Shown here: positions 33,166 to 44,784 of the stretch, piece after piece
How positions within the stretch are numbered: position 1 is the first letter of the stretch
Layout of the letters: every line of letters starts with the position of its first letter
Assembly: GCF_010550245.1 (NCBI RefSeq)
Contig: NZ_JAAGLU010000029.1
Coordinates: 79,997 to 143,996, forward strand
From: Streptomyces sp. SID12501
GTDB taxonomy: Bacteria; Actinomycetota; Actinomycetes; Streptomycetales; Streptomycetaceae
Direction of reading: 5' to 3'
DNA length: 64,000 nt
The notes under the pieces: generated by a model
What the model was told of the DNA's origin: nothing
The model's database searches: none
The model's input: only the letters and a program-made list of their open reading frames with translations
Program-made: the position numbers and the translations under genes

Positions 33166-34011
33166 TCAGGCTCCCGGCGGAACCTGCCTCGGCCGGCCCG
33201 AGCCGCGCGTCAGGGCGTAGCCGCCGACGCCCGCCAGGGCGGCCAGCGCGCCGCCGAGCGCCGTCCAGACCCAGCGGTCGGACCACCAGCCGCTGGACCA
33301 GCCGTCGTCGGGCTCGATGCTCGACAGCACCGCGGACGTCGTCGAACTGTCCTCCGTGTCCTCGGACTTGACCGCGATCCCGGGCACCAGCGGCTCGGCC
33401 AGCGAACCGTCCACGGCCGCCGCACCGCCGATGTCCTTCGAGTCGACCCGCACTTCGGCGCCGACCGGGAGGCCGAGGTCGGAGGTCGCGAGGTTCACCG
33501 TCGTCAGCCGGAGGTAATAGGTGCCCGGCAGCGGGTCGTTGGCCCACTGCTCCGACCAGGCGCGGACCGTGCGCAGGGTGCACGCCAGCTCCACGGACGC
33601 GGTGCCCGAGGCGGCGGTGCGGGTCTGGGCGCCGTACTGGCAGGCCTGGCGGCGCCGCAGACCGTCGTACACGTCGAGCTGCCACGTCTCGGACGCGTGC
33701 GTGTCCGGCAGCTTCACCGTCGCCTTGACGGTGGGGCGTTGACCGGCGTCCGCGGGGAACGACCAGTACAGGTAGTCGCCCGCCGAGCCGCTCGCGGTGG
33801 CCTGCTGGCCCTGGTCGATCTCCGTCGCCGTACGGAACGACGTGCCCGCGGAGGTGGGGGCCGAGCTCCCGTCCGAAGGACTCGCGGAGGGCGAGGCGTC
33901 GGCGACGGCCGGGGTCGCGGCCAGCCCGAGCATCAGCACGGCCGACCCCAACGCGCGTGCACCGCGCGACAGTTGATTCTTGTGAACTCGCATCACTCGC
34001 GTCACTCGCAT
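33166..34011 (-). CDS. Exported single-pass membrane protein, partner of vWA protein
   Basis: A 281-residue protein with an N-terminal signal (SAVLMLGLAATPAVADASP), a Ser/Pro-rich spacer, an extracellular beta-rich domain (YLYWSFPADAGQRPTVKATVKLPDT, with a Cys pair), and a C-terminal membrane anchor (WTALGGALAALAGVGGYAL) followed by RGSGRPRQ. No enzyme motif is seen. ATG 34011 shares one base with the stop of the upstream vWA gene (TGATG), so the two are translationally coupled and probably act together at the cell surface. The frame is open further upstream but that part overlaps the vWA gene. Confidence 0.8.
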   Translation of the reverse strand: MRVTRVMRVHKNQLSRGARALGSAVLMLGLAATPAVADASPSASPSDGSSAPTSAGTSFRTATEIDQGQQATASGSAGDYLYWSFPADAGQRPTVKATVKLPDTHASETWQLDVYDGLRRRQACQYGAQTRTAASGTASVELACTLRTVRAWSEQWANDPLPGTYYLRLTTVNLATSDLGLPVGAEVRVDSKDIGGAAAVDGSLAEPLVPGIAVKSEDTEDSSTTSAVLSSIEPDDGWSSGWWSDRWVWTALGGALAALAGVGGYALTRGSGRPRQVPPGA

Positions 34012-35279
34012 CAGTTGGTCCTCCATACCGAGACCCGCAGACGCGAGATCCAGCCCCACAGGACACCCGTGAGGAAGCCGAACAGGATGAGCGCGCCCAG
34101 CAGCCACCAGCCGCGGCCGAGGCCGAAGGAGGCCACGTCGCTCGCCTGGCTCGGGCCGTCGACGACGTCGACGGTCAGTTCGAGCGGCAGACCGGGTGTG
34201 GACTTCACACCACTGGCCGCCGAGAAGGAGTTGGTGACCTGGAGACACACGGTCTCGGCCACCGACTCGTCATCCTCGTCGTCGGCCTCCGCCTTCGCAT
34301 AGCGCAGGCCCGTCGAGATGACGTCGGTACGGCCGGTTCCGTTGCCCTCGCCGCGGACGATCTCACGGCCGTGCGCGGTCACCGCCCGCAGCAGCACCCC
34401 GTAGTCGGGGTTGACGGCCCGGTCGGCCGACACGCTCACCGAGGCGCGCAGTTCCTTGCCCGGCTGGACGTCGACGCGGTACCAGCGCTGCTGTCCGAAC
34501 TCCTCGCGGTCCGTGTACAGACCGGACTTCACCGCCGGAGCGTTCGTGCACCCGGCCGCGCCCTCGACGGCCACCGGCGTCACCACCGGGTCGGCGGCAC
34601 GGACCACCAACTGGTTGACCTTGTCGGCGAGTTCGTCGGTGTGCTCGACCGACGTGTAGGTCCCGCCGGTCGCCTCGGCGATACAGCTCAGCTGCTGCCG
34701 CATCTTGGTGTTCGGGACCAGGCCGAGGGTGTCGATGGTGAGGCCGATGCCCTTGGCCGCGATCTCCCGGGCCACCTCGCACGGGTCGAGCGGTGCGCAG
34801 GTGTCCTCGCCGTCGCTGATGAGCACGATGCGCTTGGTGCCCTCACCGCCGTCGAGGTCGTCCGCCGCCTTCAGCAGTGCGGGGCCGATCGGCGTCCAGC
34901 CGGTGGGCGTGAGCGTCGCGACCGCCGTCTTGGCCTCGACGCGGTCGAGCGGACCCACCGGGAAGAGCTGCGCGGTGTCCTTGCAGCCTTCCTTGCGGTC
35001 GTCGCCGGGGTAGTTGGCGCCCAGCGTGCGGATGCCGAGCTGGACCTCCTCGGGTGTCGCGTCCAGCACCTCGTTGAACGCCTGCTTCGCCGCGGCCATC
35101 CGCGACTGGCCGTCTATGTCCCGGGCTCGCATCGAACCGCTGACGTCGAGGAGGAGGTTGACCTTGGGTGCGAGTGCGGTGGTTTCGTCGGCGACGGCTT
35201 CGGCCGGGACCGCGATCCCGGCCGCCAGGGCGGTGAGCAGGGCGCAGGCGCCCGCCGCCAGCCGTTGTCTTGTGATCAT
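34011..35279 (-). CDS. Secreted von Willebrand factor A protein with C-terminal anchor
   Basis: A 422-residue exported protein. The signal peptide ends near VPAEAVA, and the vWA domain begins at VNLLLDVSGSM with the MIDAS D45-x-S-x-S49 metal site, followed by LISDGEDTC and a distal Thr (TPTGWTPIG). A second beta domain comes next, then a membrane helix (GWWLLGALILFGFLTGVLWGW) and a basic tail. Metal-dependent adhesion or chaperoning is typical. It is the first gene of a coupled pair with the 33.2-kb membrane protein. Confidence 0.88.
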   Translation of the reverse strand: MITRQRLAAGACALLTALAAGIAVPAEAVADETTALAPKVNLLLDVSGSMRARDIDGQSRMAAAKQAFNEVLDATPEEVQLGIRTLGANYPGDDRKEGCKDTAQLFPVGPLDRVEAKTAVATLTPTGWTPIGPALLKAADDLDGGEGTKRIVLISDGEDTCAPLDPCEVAREIAAKGIGLTIDTLGLVPNTKMRQQLSCIAEATGGTYTSVEHTDELADKVNQLVVRAADPVVTPVAVEGAAGCTNAPAVKSGLYTDREEFGQQRWYRVDVQPGKELRASVSVSADRAVNPDYGVLLRAVTAHGREIVRGEGNGTGRTDVISTGLRYAKAEADDEDDESVAETVCLQVTNSFSAASGVKSTPGLPLELTVDVVDGPSQASDVASFGLGRGWWLLGALILFGFLTGVLWGWISRLRVSVWRTN

Positions 35280-35326
35280 CGATGGATCCTATTGACACTG
35301 GGTGACCCGCTTCAAAACGGGGCCCA

Positions 35327-36844
35327 TCAGTGGCCACCCCGCTTCACCCCTCCCGCCACCTCGCCCAGAGGGCTGGGCAGTTGGGTCCACAGGTCGCCGG
35401 GCGTGTTCGGTGACAGCCGCATCAGGGTCAACGCCTTGGTGGGCAGGGGCTGTTCGCGCAACGCCAGGAGATCCGGCGTGCGCGGCAGCCCTCGTACGGC
35501 CGTCTCCAACGCCTCCCGCAGTGCCGTCTCCGAACCGGCCGTCGCACCCAGTGCCCCCGCCACCAGCGAGCCGAACAGCTTGCGGCGCAGGGTGATTTCG
35601 TCGTCGGTGACGATCCGTCCGGTCAGCTTCGGCGCCGGGATGCCGTGCCGGGCCAGCCGGGCCGGACTGACGCGGATGTCGGCGAGGTCGCGGTAGACCA
35701 GCCGCAGGGGGTCCCCGGTCGCCGACAGCACGACGAGGAGATTCTGACCGTGTGCCTCCAGGGCGACGCCCAGATCGAGCAGCCGCAGCCCGACGGTGAG
35801 CGCGAGACGCGTGAACTCGGCCAGCCAGGAGGGTGATCGGGGAAGCTCTGTGGCGGCCAGGGCCCCGACCGGAACGACGTACTCGCCCGCCCCCGAGTCC
35901 GCGTACAGGTCCGGCGGTTCCCTCAACACCGCCGCCAGATCGGGGGAGTCGGCGGTGACCGCGCCGAGCGTGCGGGTGATGTGCAGCAGCCCGTCGAGAC
36001 GCGCGGCCATCGACTCCATGAACGCCGACACCGTCGCCGCCGTCTCGATCGAGTACGGCGAGATGTCCCGTACCGAGGAGGTGAGCCGAGCGCTCAACGC
36101 GGTCTTGAGGTGCGGTCCGCCGTCCGGGAGGGCGAGGCTGCGCAGGGACATCAAGGGATGCGCCGACAGGCGGCCCGCGCTCGGGAGTCGGAGCACATGT
36201 GCCCCCTGCCAGGGGTGCACCGGAATCAGCGGACGTCCCCCGTCCCGCAGCCACGCGGGCCACTCGCCCCGCACGGCACAGTCGTCCGCCGCCACCAGCG
36301 CCAGCTCCACGACCGGCCGGTGCTCGGGCCCGTACGCGAGCTGCTCGGCCACCGAGAACCCGGGCCGGGAACGGCAGTTGGGGTGGAAGGGGTGACCGTC
36401 GACGACCCGCTGCTCCCACTCCCAGCCGGTCACGGGGGCATGCAGGGCACTGTCCTGGCCGGCGCGTGACAGGGCCAACGAGGCGACACTGTGGCCGAGT
36501 TCGGCCGCGAAGGCGGGTCCGTGCGGGACGGCCAGGTCCGTCATCAGCCGCGCCGGATCGTCGTACGACACCGTCCCGAGCCGAACGTCGGTGACACGGC
36601 CGTCGACGGCGTACGGATCGGCGTACGGGCCCTCGAGCCGGCGCCCGTCCGTCAGCAGGAGACCTGTGCCGTTCTCGCGGTGGGTGATCCACGGCAGCGG
36701 TTCGTGGACCAGCGCCCGCCACAGCCGGGTCAGCACGGCGGCCCGGGCGCCGGGCAGCTCGGCCGCGTACCGCGACACGAGCTCGGGTCGGACGGCGGCC
36801 AGTTCGTCGGCGACCTCGGCCTCTGCGCTGGAGGGACGGTGCAC
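35327..36844 (-). CDS. IucA/IucC-family NIS siderophore synthetase
   Basis: A 505-residue ATP-dependent ligase that couples a carboxylate to an amine or hydroxylamine in siderophore assembly. GHPFHPNCRSRPGFS is the conserved substrate/ATP motif, followed by VHPWQGAHV, KTALSARLTSSVRDIS and EAHGQNLLVVL. GTG 36844 has GAGGAG 6 nt upstream; longer frames run through the divergent promoter. It is divergent from a second NIS synthetase. No aldolase, amine monooxygenase or exporter accompanies them, and no DmdR/IdeR-like iron box is recognisable in the 149-bp gap, so the product and control are unclear. Confidence 0.88.
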   Translation of the reverse strand: MHRPSSAEAEVADELAAVRPELVSRYAAELPGARAAVLTRLWRALVHEPLPWITHRENGTGLLLTDGRRLEGPYADPYAVDGRVTDVRLGTVSYDDPARLMTDLAVPHGPAFAAELGHSVASLALSRAGQDSALHAPVTGWEWEQRVVDGHPFHPNCRSRPGFSVAEQLAYGPEHRPVVELALVAADDCAVRGEWPAWLRDGGRPLIPVHPWQGAHVLRLPSAGRLSAHPLMSLRSLALPDGGPHLKTALSARLTSSVRDISPYSIETAATVSAFMESMAARLDGLLHITRTLGAVTADSPDLAAVLREPPDLYADSGAGEYVVPVGALAATELPRSPSWLAEFTRLALTVGLRLLDLGVALEAHGQNLLVVLSATGDPLRLVYRDLADIRVSPARLARHGIPAPKLTGRIVTDDEITLRRKLFGSLVAGALGATAGSETALREALETAVRGLPRTPDLLALREQPLPTKALTLMRLSPNTPGDLWTQLPSPLGEVAGGVKRGGH

Positions 36845-36993
36845 GGCGGGCTCCTCGGGTGGGGGTACGGGTGCGGGTTTGGGCGCGGGTATGTGCTGGT
36901 GAACGGGCGTGGACGACGACAGACATACTTGATCGACAGTGCACCGCGGGAAACCGCGAGCGTAGGAGAGCACCGTAAGAAACGAGGGAACGC

Positions 36994-38559
36994 GTGGACC
37001 CCACCAGGCCCCCCACCGCCCCCCCGGCCCCCACCGCATCCCCAGCCGCCGCTGCACCCCCGGCTCCCACCGCACCTCCGGCCATGCCCGCGCACGACGG
37101 CATCGGAGCGCGCGCCGACGCGTACGCGACCGCGCCCCTGCTCAACTGCCTGCTCCGGGAGGTGGCCCAACCGGTCCCCGGCCCGGGCGAGCCGCGCGTG
37201 TACCGGCTGCCGAGCGGGGAGCGCCTGCTGCGTGTGCGCGGCGCACGGCGGCCCGCGGCGCCCGAGGTGAACACGGGCGACGGCGTCTGGCACCCGGTCG
37301 GCCACGCCGAACTCGTCAAGCTCGTGGCCGAGGCACTCCAGGCGTACACCGGCCTGTCCAACCCCGAGCTGCCCGCCGAGATGGCCGACAGCCGGGACGC
37401 GGTCGCCGCGCTGCTCACCGCTCGCGACCGCACCACGCCGCCCGAGGACCGGTACCGGCGCTCCGAGCAGTCCCTTCTCACCGGGCACCCCTACCACCCG
37501 GCGCCCAAGGCGCGCGGCGGCGGCCCGGTCGCGGGCTGGCTGCCGTACGCGCCCGAGGCGTACGCCGCCTTCCCGCTGGTGCTGCTGGGCGTGCGGGAGG
37601 ACGCGATGGCCGAGGAGGGCGATGTGTCCGCCCTCGACGCCTTCGGCACGGCCCCGCCCGGTTACCGGCTGCTGCCCGTCCACCCGTGGCAGCTCGACCT
37701 CGTCGGCCCGAGCCTGGCGGACGCCTTCTCGGACGGACGGCTGATCCGGCTGGGCACGACCGCGTTCGACACCTGGCCCACGGCGGCGATCCGCACGCTG
37801 TACGCGCCCGAGCACGACGTCTTCGTCAAGTTCAGCCTCGACGTCCGCATCACCAACGACGTACGCCGGCTGTGGCGCCACGACCTGCTGGCACTGCGCC
37901 GCACGGACGCGGCGGTCGTCGCCGCTGCCGAGGGCCGGCCGGTCTGGCTCAGCGATCGGGGCTACCGCACCGCCGACTTCGCCTTCGAGGAGCTGGCGGT
38001 CCTGGTCCGCGACGGCCTGCGCGACCATGTCGTGCCGGGCGCCACGCCGCTGCTCGCCGCCGCGCTGGTCGAGGGCTTCGACGGCAACCCGCTCGACGGG
38101 CTCGCCGACCCGGCCGCCTGGTGGACGGCGTATCTGCGCTGTGCCGTGCCACCGGTCGTCGAACTGTTCGCACGGTACGGCGTCGTCATCGAGGCCCACC
38201 TCCAGAACTGCCTGATCGTGGTCGACGCCCATGGAACCCCCGTACAGGCCCTGTACCGGGACGCGGAGGGCGTGAAGCTGCTGCCGGACGTGACGCGGGC
38301 GGCGGGCTGGGAGCGGCTCGTGTACTGCCTGGTCGTCAACCACCTCACGGAGGTCGCGGAGGTGCTGAGGGAACGCCACCCGGGCTTCGACCCCTGGCAG
38401 GCCGTACGCCGGGAGCTGTCCCGCCACGACCTCCCCGAGGTCGCCGCACTCCTCGCCTCGCCCACCCTGCCCGGCAAGACCAACCTGCTGCTGCGCTGGA
38501 CCGGAGCCGACGGCGCCGACGCCCGCTATCTGCCGCTGCGGAATCCGCTGGCGGGGTGA
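36994..38559 (+). CDS. IucA/IucC-family NIS siderophore synthetase
   Basis: A 521-residue NIS synthetase. The first 30 residues are Pro/Ala-rich and probably disordered. Conserved blocks are GHPYHPAPKARGG, VHPWQLDLVGP, FVKFSLDVRITNDVRR (ATP-binding Lys/Arg), and EAHLQNCLIVVDAHG. GTG 36994 has GAGGGA 4 nt upstream. Together with the divergent gene it could make a two-amide siderophore, each enzyme forming one bond. The starting citrate- or dicarboxylate-type substrate cannot be deduced. Confidence 0.88.
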   Translation: MDPTRPPTAPPAPTASPAAAAPPAPTAPPAMPAHDGIGARADAYATAPLLNCLLREVAQPVPGPGEPRVYRLPSGERLLRVRGARRPAAPEVNTGDGVWHPVGHAELVKLVAEALQAYTGLSNPELPAEMADSRDAVAALLTARDRTTPPEDRYRRSEQSLLTGHPYHPAPKARGGGPVAGWLPYAPEAYAAFPLVLLGVREDAMAEEGDVSALDAFGTAPPGYRLLPVHPWQLDLVGPSLADAFSDGRLIRLGTTAFDTWPTAAIRTLYAPEHDVFVKFSLDVRITNDVRRLWRHDLLALRRTDAAVVAAAEGRPVWLSDRGYRTADFAFEELAVLVRDGLRDHVVPGATPLLAAALVEGFDGNPLDGLADPAAWWTAYLRCAVPPVVELFARYGVVIEAHLQNCLIVVDAHGTPVQALYRDAEGVKLLPDVTRAAGWERLVYCLVVNHLTEVAEVLRERHPGFDPWQAVRRELSRHDLPEVAALLASPTLPGKTNLLLRWTGADGADARYLPLRNPLAG

Positions 38560-38728
38560 ACCGGAGGGGGAAGGGGAACCGTTTCGGACCCGATGACGTC
38601 ATGAGCGGAACATCTAGACTGATGTCCGGCAATGGGGAGCCTCGCGGCTGATCACGGCCGCTCGACGGGGACGGGGGTCGGGACGATGAGTTCCCGCAGC
38701 CGGGCCGCAGAGGTGAGATGGGGGAGTC

Positions 38729-40939
38729 ATGAAACCGCTCGGAGCAGGTGATCCCGCCTCTGTCGGGGACGGCAGATACCGGCTGGTCGGACGGCTCGGC
38801 CAGGGCGGAATGGGCGTCGTCTACTTCGGCCGGTCGCGGTCGGGCCGGGCGGTGGCCGTCAAGGTCGTACGGCCCGAACTGAGCACGGATCCGGGCTTCC
38901 GGCGCAGATTCGCCGACGAGGTGGCCGCGGCCCGCCGAGTCGGCGGCTTCCACACCGCGCCGGTCGTGGACGCCGACCCGGAGGGCGAGCCGGCCTGGCT
39001 GGTGACGGCCTACGTACCCGGCCCCACGCTGCGGGACCTGCTCGACCAGGTGGGCCCCCTTCCCACGGACACGCTCACCGTGCTGGCCGCCGGCCTCGCC
39101 GAGGCACTGGCCGCCATTCATCAGGCCGGGGTCATCCACCGCGATCTGAAGCCCGCCAACATCATCGTCGCGGAGGACGGCCCCCGGGTCATCGACTTCG
39201 GCATCGCGCGGGCCCTCGACGGTTCGGCCCTCACCCAGACCGGGTTCCAGATCGGCACGCTCGGCTTCCTCGCGCCGGAGCAGCTCACCGGCGGCACGCT
39301 CACTCCCGCGGTGGACATGTTCGCCCTGGGCGTGGTGCTCAGCCAGGCGGCGGGCCGCGCTCCCTTCGGCGACGGGGGGTCGGCCGCCTGGCCCTACCGC
39401 GTCGTCCACGAACAGCCGGACCTCACGGACGTGCCCGACCTGCTGCGCGGACTGGTCGCGGCCTGTCTGGCCAAGGACCCGCTCGACCGCCCCGGCCCGT
39501 CGGAGTTCCTCGACCAGCTCACGGTCCGGCATCCGTCGGACGCCTGGCTCCCCGCCGAGGCGACCGCGATCATACGGAGGCAGGCCCCTGCGGCGTACCT
39601 CACGGCGGCGGACCGCCCGTCGGCAGTGCCCACCGATCCGCGCACGACCGTGTCGGCGCCTCCGGCCGGCGAAGGACAGACGCCGGCCATCGATCCGCGT
39701 ACGACGGTGTCCGCGCCGCCGGTCACCGATGGACAGGCCCTGGCCACGGACCCGCGCGCGACCGTGTCCGCGCCACCGGTCGCCGAAGAGCAGACCCTGG
39801 CCACCGACCCGCGCCCCGCCACGTCCGCCCCGCCGACGCCTGCCGAGGGCCGGACAGTGGCCTCCTACCCCCTGACCGTCCAGTCGCCGCCCGGCCCCGG
39901 TTTCGGGCCCCCGCCGGTCCTCGCACCGGCCCCGGTCCCGCCCGGCGGTGCCGGGGTACGGAGGGGGCGCCGAGGGGCGGTCGCCGTAGCGGCGCTGCTG
40001 GTCGCGGCGGCCGTCGCGGGGCTGCTCGTGTGGCAACCCTGGAACGGTTCCGGCAAGGGCGGCGACGCCGATGCCGACACCGGGGGAGCCTCGCCGTCGG
40101 CCCGGCGATCGACCCCCGCCGCGTTCCCCGACGACCCGCTGCTGGTCCGGCTGGACAGGGACCCCGGATCGTCGGAATGTCACAGCGTGATCGGCCGCCG
40201 CGACTCCACCACGGACAACCCCAAACAGCTGATCGACGGGACCTGCGACGCCCTTCCGCAGTGGTCCCCCGACCACGAGTCGTTCGCGTTCACCCGTAAG
40301 ACGGCGGACGGGTCGGCCGTGTGGACGGCGAAAGCGGACGGTTCCGGCGTCCGCCGGATCGCCGCCATCTCGGGCGGCCGTGTCTCCTGGTCCCCGGACG
40401 GCAAGCGACTGGCCGTCCTGCGCCGCGCGGACGATGTGCAGCAGCTGTTCGCCGTGAACGTCTCGGACGGCTCCGCGCAGCAACTGACCACCGGCTCCGG
40501 GAAGGTGGAGGACCCGGCCTGGTCCCCCAACGGCAAGCTCATCGCCGTCTGCCTGCAGAAGACGTCGGGCTGGCAGGTCCACGTCGTCGATCCGGCAAAG
40601 CCGGGCGCCGAACCCCGGCAGGTGACCCACCAGTCCCGGCGGGCGCTGGACCCCGTCTGGTCCCCGGACGGCCGCTACTTCGCGTACACCGCCGGAGCAC
40701 CCGGCGAGGGGACGGGGGGAGACATCCGCATCGCCAAGGCCGACGGCAGCGAAGACATGTCACTGGTGCAGACGGCCGCCCAGGAGATGGACCCGGTCTG
40801 GTCACCGGACGGCAAGTGGGTGGCCTTCGTCCGAGGGCCCTTCGAGCGGCCGGCGGTCTGGGCGGTCCGCGCGGACGGCACAGGTGAACGCAAGCTCACC
40901 ACCGGCAGCACACCGGAGGGGCATCCTTCCTGGAACTGA
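38729..40939 (+). CDS. Receptor Ser/Thr protein kinase with beta-propeller sensor
   Basis: A 736-residue Hanks-type kinase. The P-loop is GRLGQGGMGVVY, the ATP lysine Lys45, the catalytic loop IHRDLKPANI and DFGIA carries the metal aspartate. Residues about 300-390 are a linker with four repeats of about 19 residues (core TDPRTTVSAPP). A membrane helix (AVAVAALLVAAAVAGLLVW) precedes an extracellular domain of PD40/TolB-like blades, each with WSPDGK or WSPNGK. So an outside propeller would signal to an inside kinase. The start is ATG 38729 with GGGGGAG just upstream. Confidence 0.93.
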   Translation: MKPLGAGDPASVGDGRYRLVGRLGQGGMGVVYFGRSRSGRAVAVKVVRPELSTDPGFRRRFADEVAAARRVGGFHTAPVVDADPEGEPAWLVTAYVPGPTLRDLLDQVGPLPTDTLTVLAAGLAEALAAIHQAGVIHRDLKPANIIVAEDGPRVIDFGIARALDGSALTQTGFQIGTLGFLAPEQLTGGTLTPAVDMFALGVVLSQAAGRAPFGDGGSAAWPYRVVHEQPDLTDVPDLLRGLVAACLAKDPLDRPGPSEFLDQLTVRHPSDAWLPAEATAIIRRQAPAAYLTAADRPSAVPTDPRTTVSAPPAGEGQTPAIDPRTTVSAPPVTDGQALATDPRATVSAPPVAEEQTLATDPRPATSAPPTPAEGRTVASYPLTVQSPPGPGFGPPPVLAPAPVPPGGAGVRRGRRGAVAVAALLVAAAVAGLLVWQPWNGSGKGGDADADTGGASPSARRSTPAAFPDDPLLVRLDRDPGSSECHSVIGRRDSTTDNPKQLIDGTCDALPQWSPDHESFAFTRKTADGSAVWTAKADGSGVRRIAAISGGRVSWSPDGKRLAVLRRADDVQQLFAVNVSDGSAQQLTTGSGKVEDPAWSPNGKLIAVCLQKTSGWQVHVVDPAKPGAEPRQVTHQSRRALDPVWSPDGRYFAYTAGAPGEGTGGDIRIAKADGSEDMSLVQTAAQEMDPVWSPDGKWVAFVRGPFERPAVWAVRADGTGERKLTTGSTPEGHPSWN

Positions 40940-40948
40940 GGCCGGTGC

Positions 40949-41206
40949 CCGGTCGATCGCTGCCCTGCCCTGCCCTGCCCCGGCCCGGCGCAGCGCCTCG
41001 GCCGGTGTCTTGCGGATCCGCAGCGCGTTCAGGACCGCTCCGGCGAGTGCCTGCCGGGTGCCGGGCAGTGCGGTGAGGAAAGCGGTCGTCTTCTCGGCCC
41101 ACATGTGGTCGTCCACAGCGACACGGGCCTTACGGCCGGGCAGCCGGGCGGCGATCAGGGCGTACGGGTCCTCTGTCTCGGTCCAGCCGGTGATCCCGGT
41201 GGTCTC
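40949..41206 (-). pseudogene. Fragment of an M24 (Xaa-Pro) peptidase
   Basis: On the minus strand the frame reads TETEDPYALIAARLPG, VAVDDHMWAEKTTAFLTAL, then LRIRKTPAEALRRAGAG and AAIDR. This is the N-terminal (creatinase-like) part of Streptomyces Xaa-Pro dipeptidases, running up to the start of the catalytic domain. The metal-binding domain is absent. The break at RRAGA/AIDR coincides with a CCTGC repeat at 40963-40978, which inserts extra codons. No start or stop of a real gene bounds it. Confidence 0.6.
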
Positions 41207-41221
41207 CGGCGGCGGCCGAAC

Positions 41222-41258
41222 GGGGCCGATCGGCCTCTTGTCCGGGCCGATGGGCCCT
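41222..41258. promoter_or_regulatory. Paired DevR/OsdR-like boxes before Rv1733c-like gene
   Basis: GGGGCCGATCGGCCTC (41222-41237) and CGGGCCGATGGGCCCT (41243-41258) lie 21 bp apart and 75 bp before the ATG of the next gene. Similar boxes precede three other stress operons in this window. The half GGGNCC and the two-turn spacing recall DosR/DevR sites; assignment to that regulator is inference. Confidence 0.6.
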
Positions 41259-41333
41259 GCTCCGGTACGTGGTGTGTGTGCGACCGTCGCTGAGGGGCAC
41301 CCGTGCCGCCGTGTTCGGAAAGCGGGGTCGGCC

Positions 41334-41942
41334 ATGGGCACGAAGGTGAGGTGGTGGCGGTGGCGGCGCAGTCCGCTCAGGCGCCGCTCGGATGCCGTCG
41401 AGGCATGGGTGGTCCTGGTGACGTCCGTGGTGATGGCGGTGGGAATGCCACTGGCCGGAGCCTTGTGCTCGGTGCGGGTCGGCAGCGTGCTGTTCCAGCA
41501 GCGCCAGGAGTGGCACCGTACCTCCGCCGTGCTGACCGAGGACGCGGGTGATCCGGGGCCCGGCACGTATGCCCGTACCTGGGCGGTTGTGCGGTGGACG
41601 GCGTCCGACGGCTCGGTCCGTACGGCGGGGGTACGGGTCGGGGCGGGCAGCGGGGCGGGCACCAGGACCGTGATCTGGACGGACGGGCGGGGCCGACTGG
41701 TCAGCGCGCCGCTCACTCCGGGGCAGGCCGTCGCACTGTCCGCGTTCGCCGGGATGCTGTCGGCGAGCGGTGTCGCCCTGTTGCTGCTGGCCGGCCGTCA
41801 GGCCGTACGGATGGGGCTGGACCGGCACCGTGCGGGGCGGTGGGAGCGGGAGTGGGCCCTCACCGGTCCCCGGTGGAGCGGAAGCAGGCCTGACAAGGCA
41901 CCGGGCTCCGGGCAGGAGGGCCCGACGGTTCCGCCGCCGTGA
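41334..41942 (+). CDS. Rv1733c-like membrane protein
   Basis: A 202-residue protein with a basic N-terminus, one hydrophobic segment near residues 23-46 (VEAWVVLVTSVVMAVGMPLAGAL), a soluble middle (VRWTASDGSVRTAGVRVG) and a second segment near 130-155 (LSAFAGMLSASGVALLLLAG), then a basic tail. This layout, including W-R-R-x-P-L-R-R-R-x-D at the start, is that of the Rv1733c family, a dormancy-regulon membrane antigen in mycobacteria. Its function is unknown. It is the first gene after paired DevR-like boxes; the ATPase follows 119 bp later. Confidence 0.75.
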   Translation: MGTKVRWWRWRRSPLRRRSDAVEAWVVLVTSVVMAVGMPLAGALCSVRVGSVLFQQRQEWHRTSAVLTEDAGDPGPGTYARTWAVVRWTASDGSVRTAGVRVGAGSGAGTRTVIWTDGRGRLVSAPLTPGQAVALSAFAGMLSASGVALLLLAGRQAVRMGLDRHRAGRWEREWALTGPRWSGSRPDKAPGSGQEGPTVPPP

Positions 41943-42061
41943 CGGCGGCGGACAGCAGTGGTGATCGCGTGCCGGGACCGGCACGCACCCCGCGAATGCC
42001 GGGTGCACGCCCCCGAGACCGCGCACTACCGGCGGCACCGTATCGAACCCGGAGAGAACCC

Positions 42062-44749
<2,688 letters not shown>

Positions 44750-44784
44750 CCGGCGAGTGACAAGGTGAAGGGAAGTGATCGGCC

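Noticed and set aside
36845..36993. Iron box between the two NIS synthetases
   Set aside because: No sequence close to the DmdR/IdeR 19-bp palindrome was found; only a single TTGATC hexamer.
35289..37481. 730-codon minus-strand frame
   Set aside because: Shares DNA with the IucA/IucC gene in another frame; no motif of its own.
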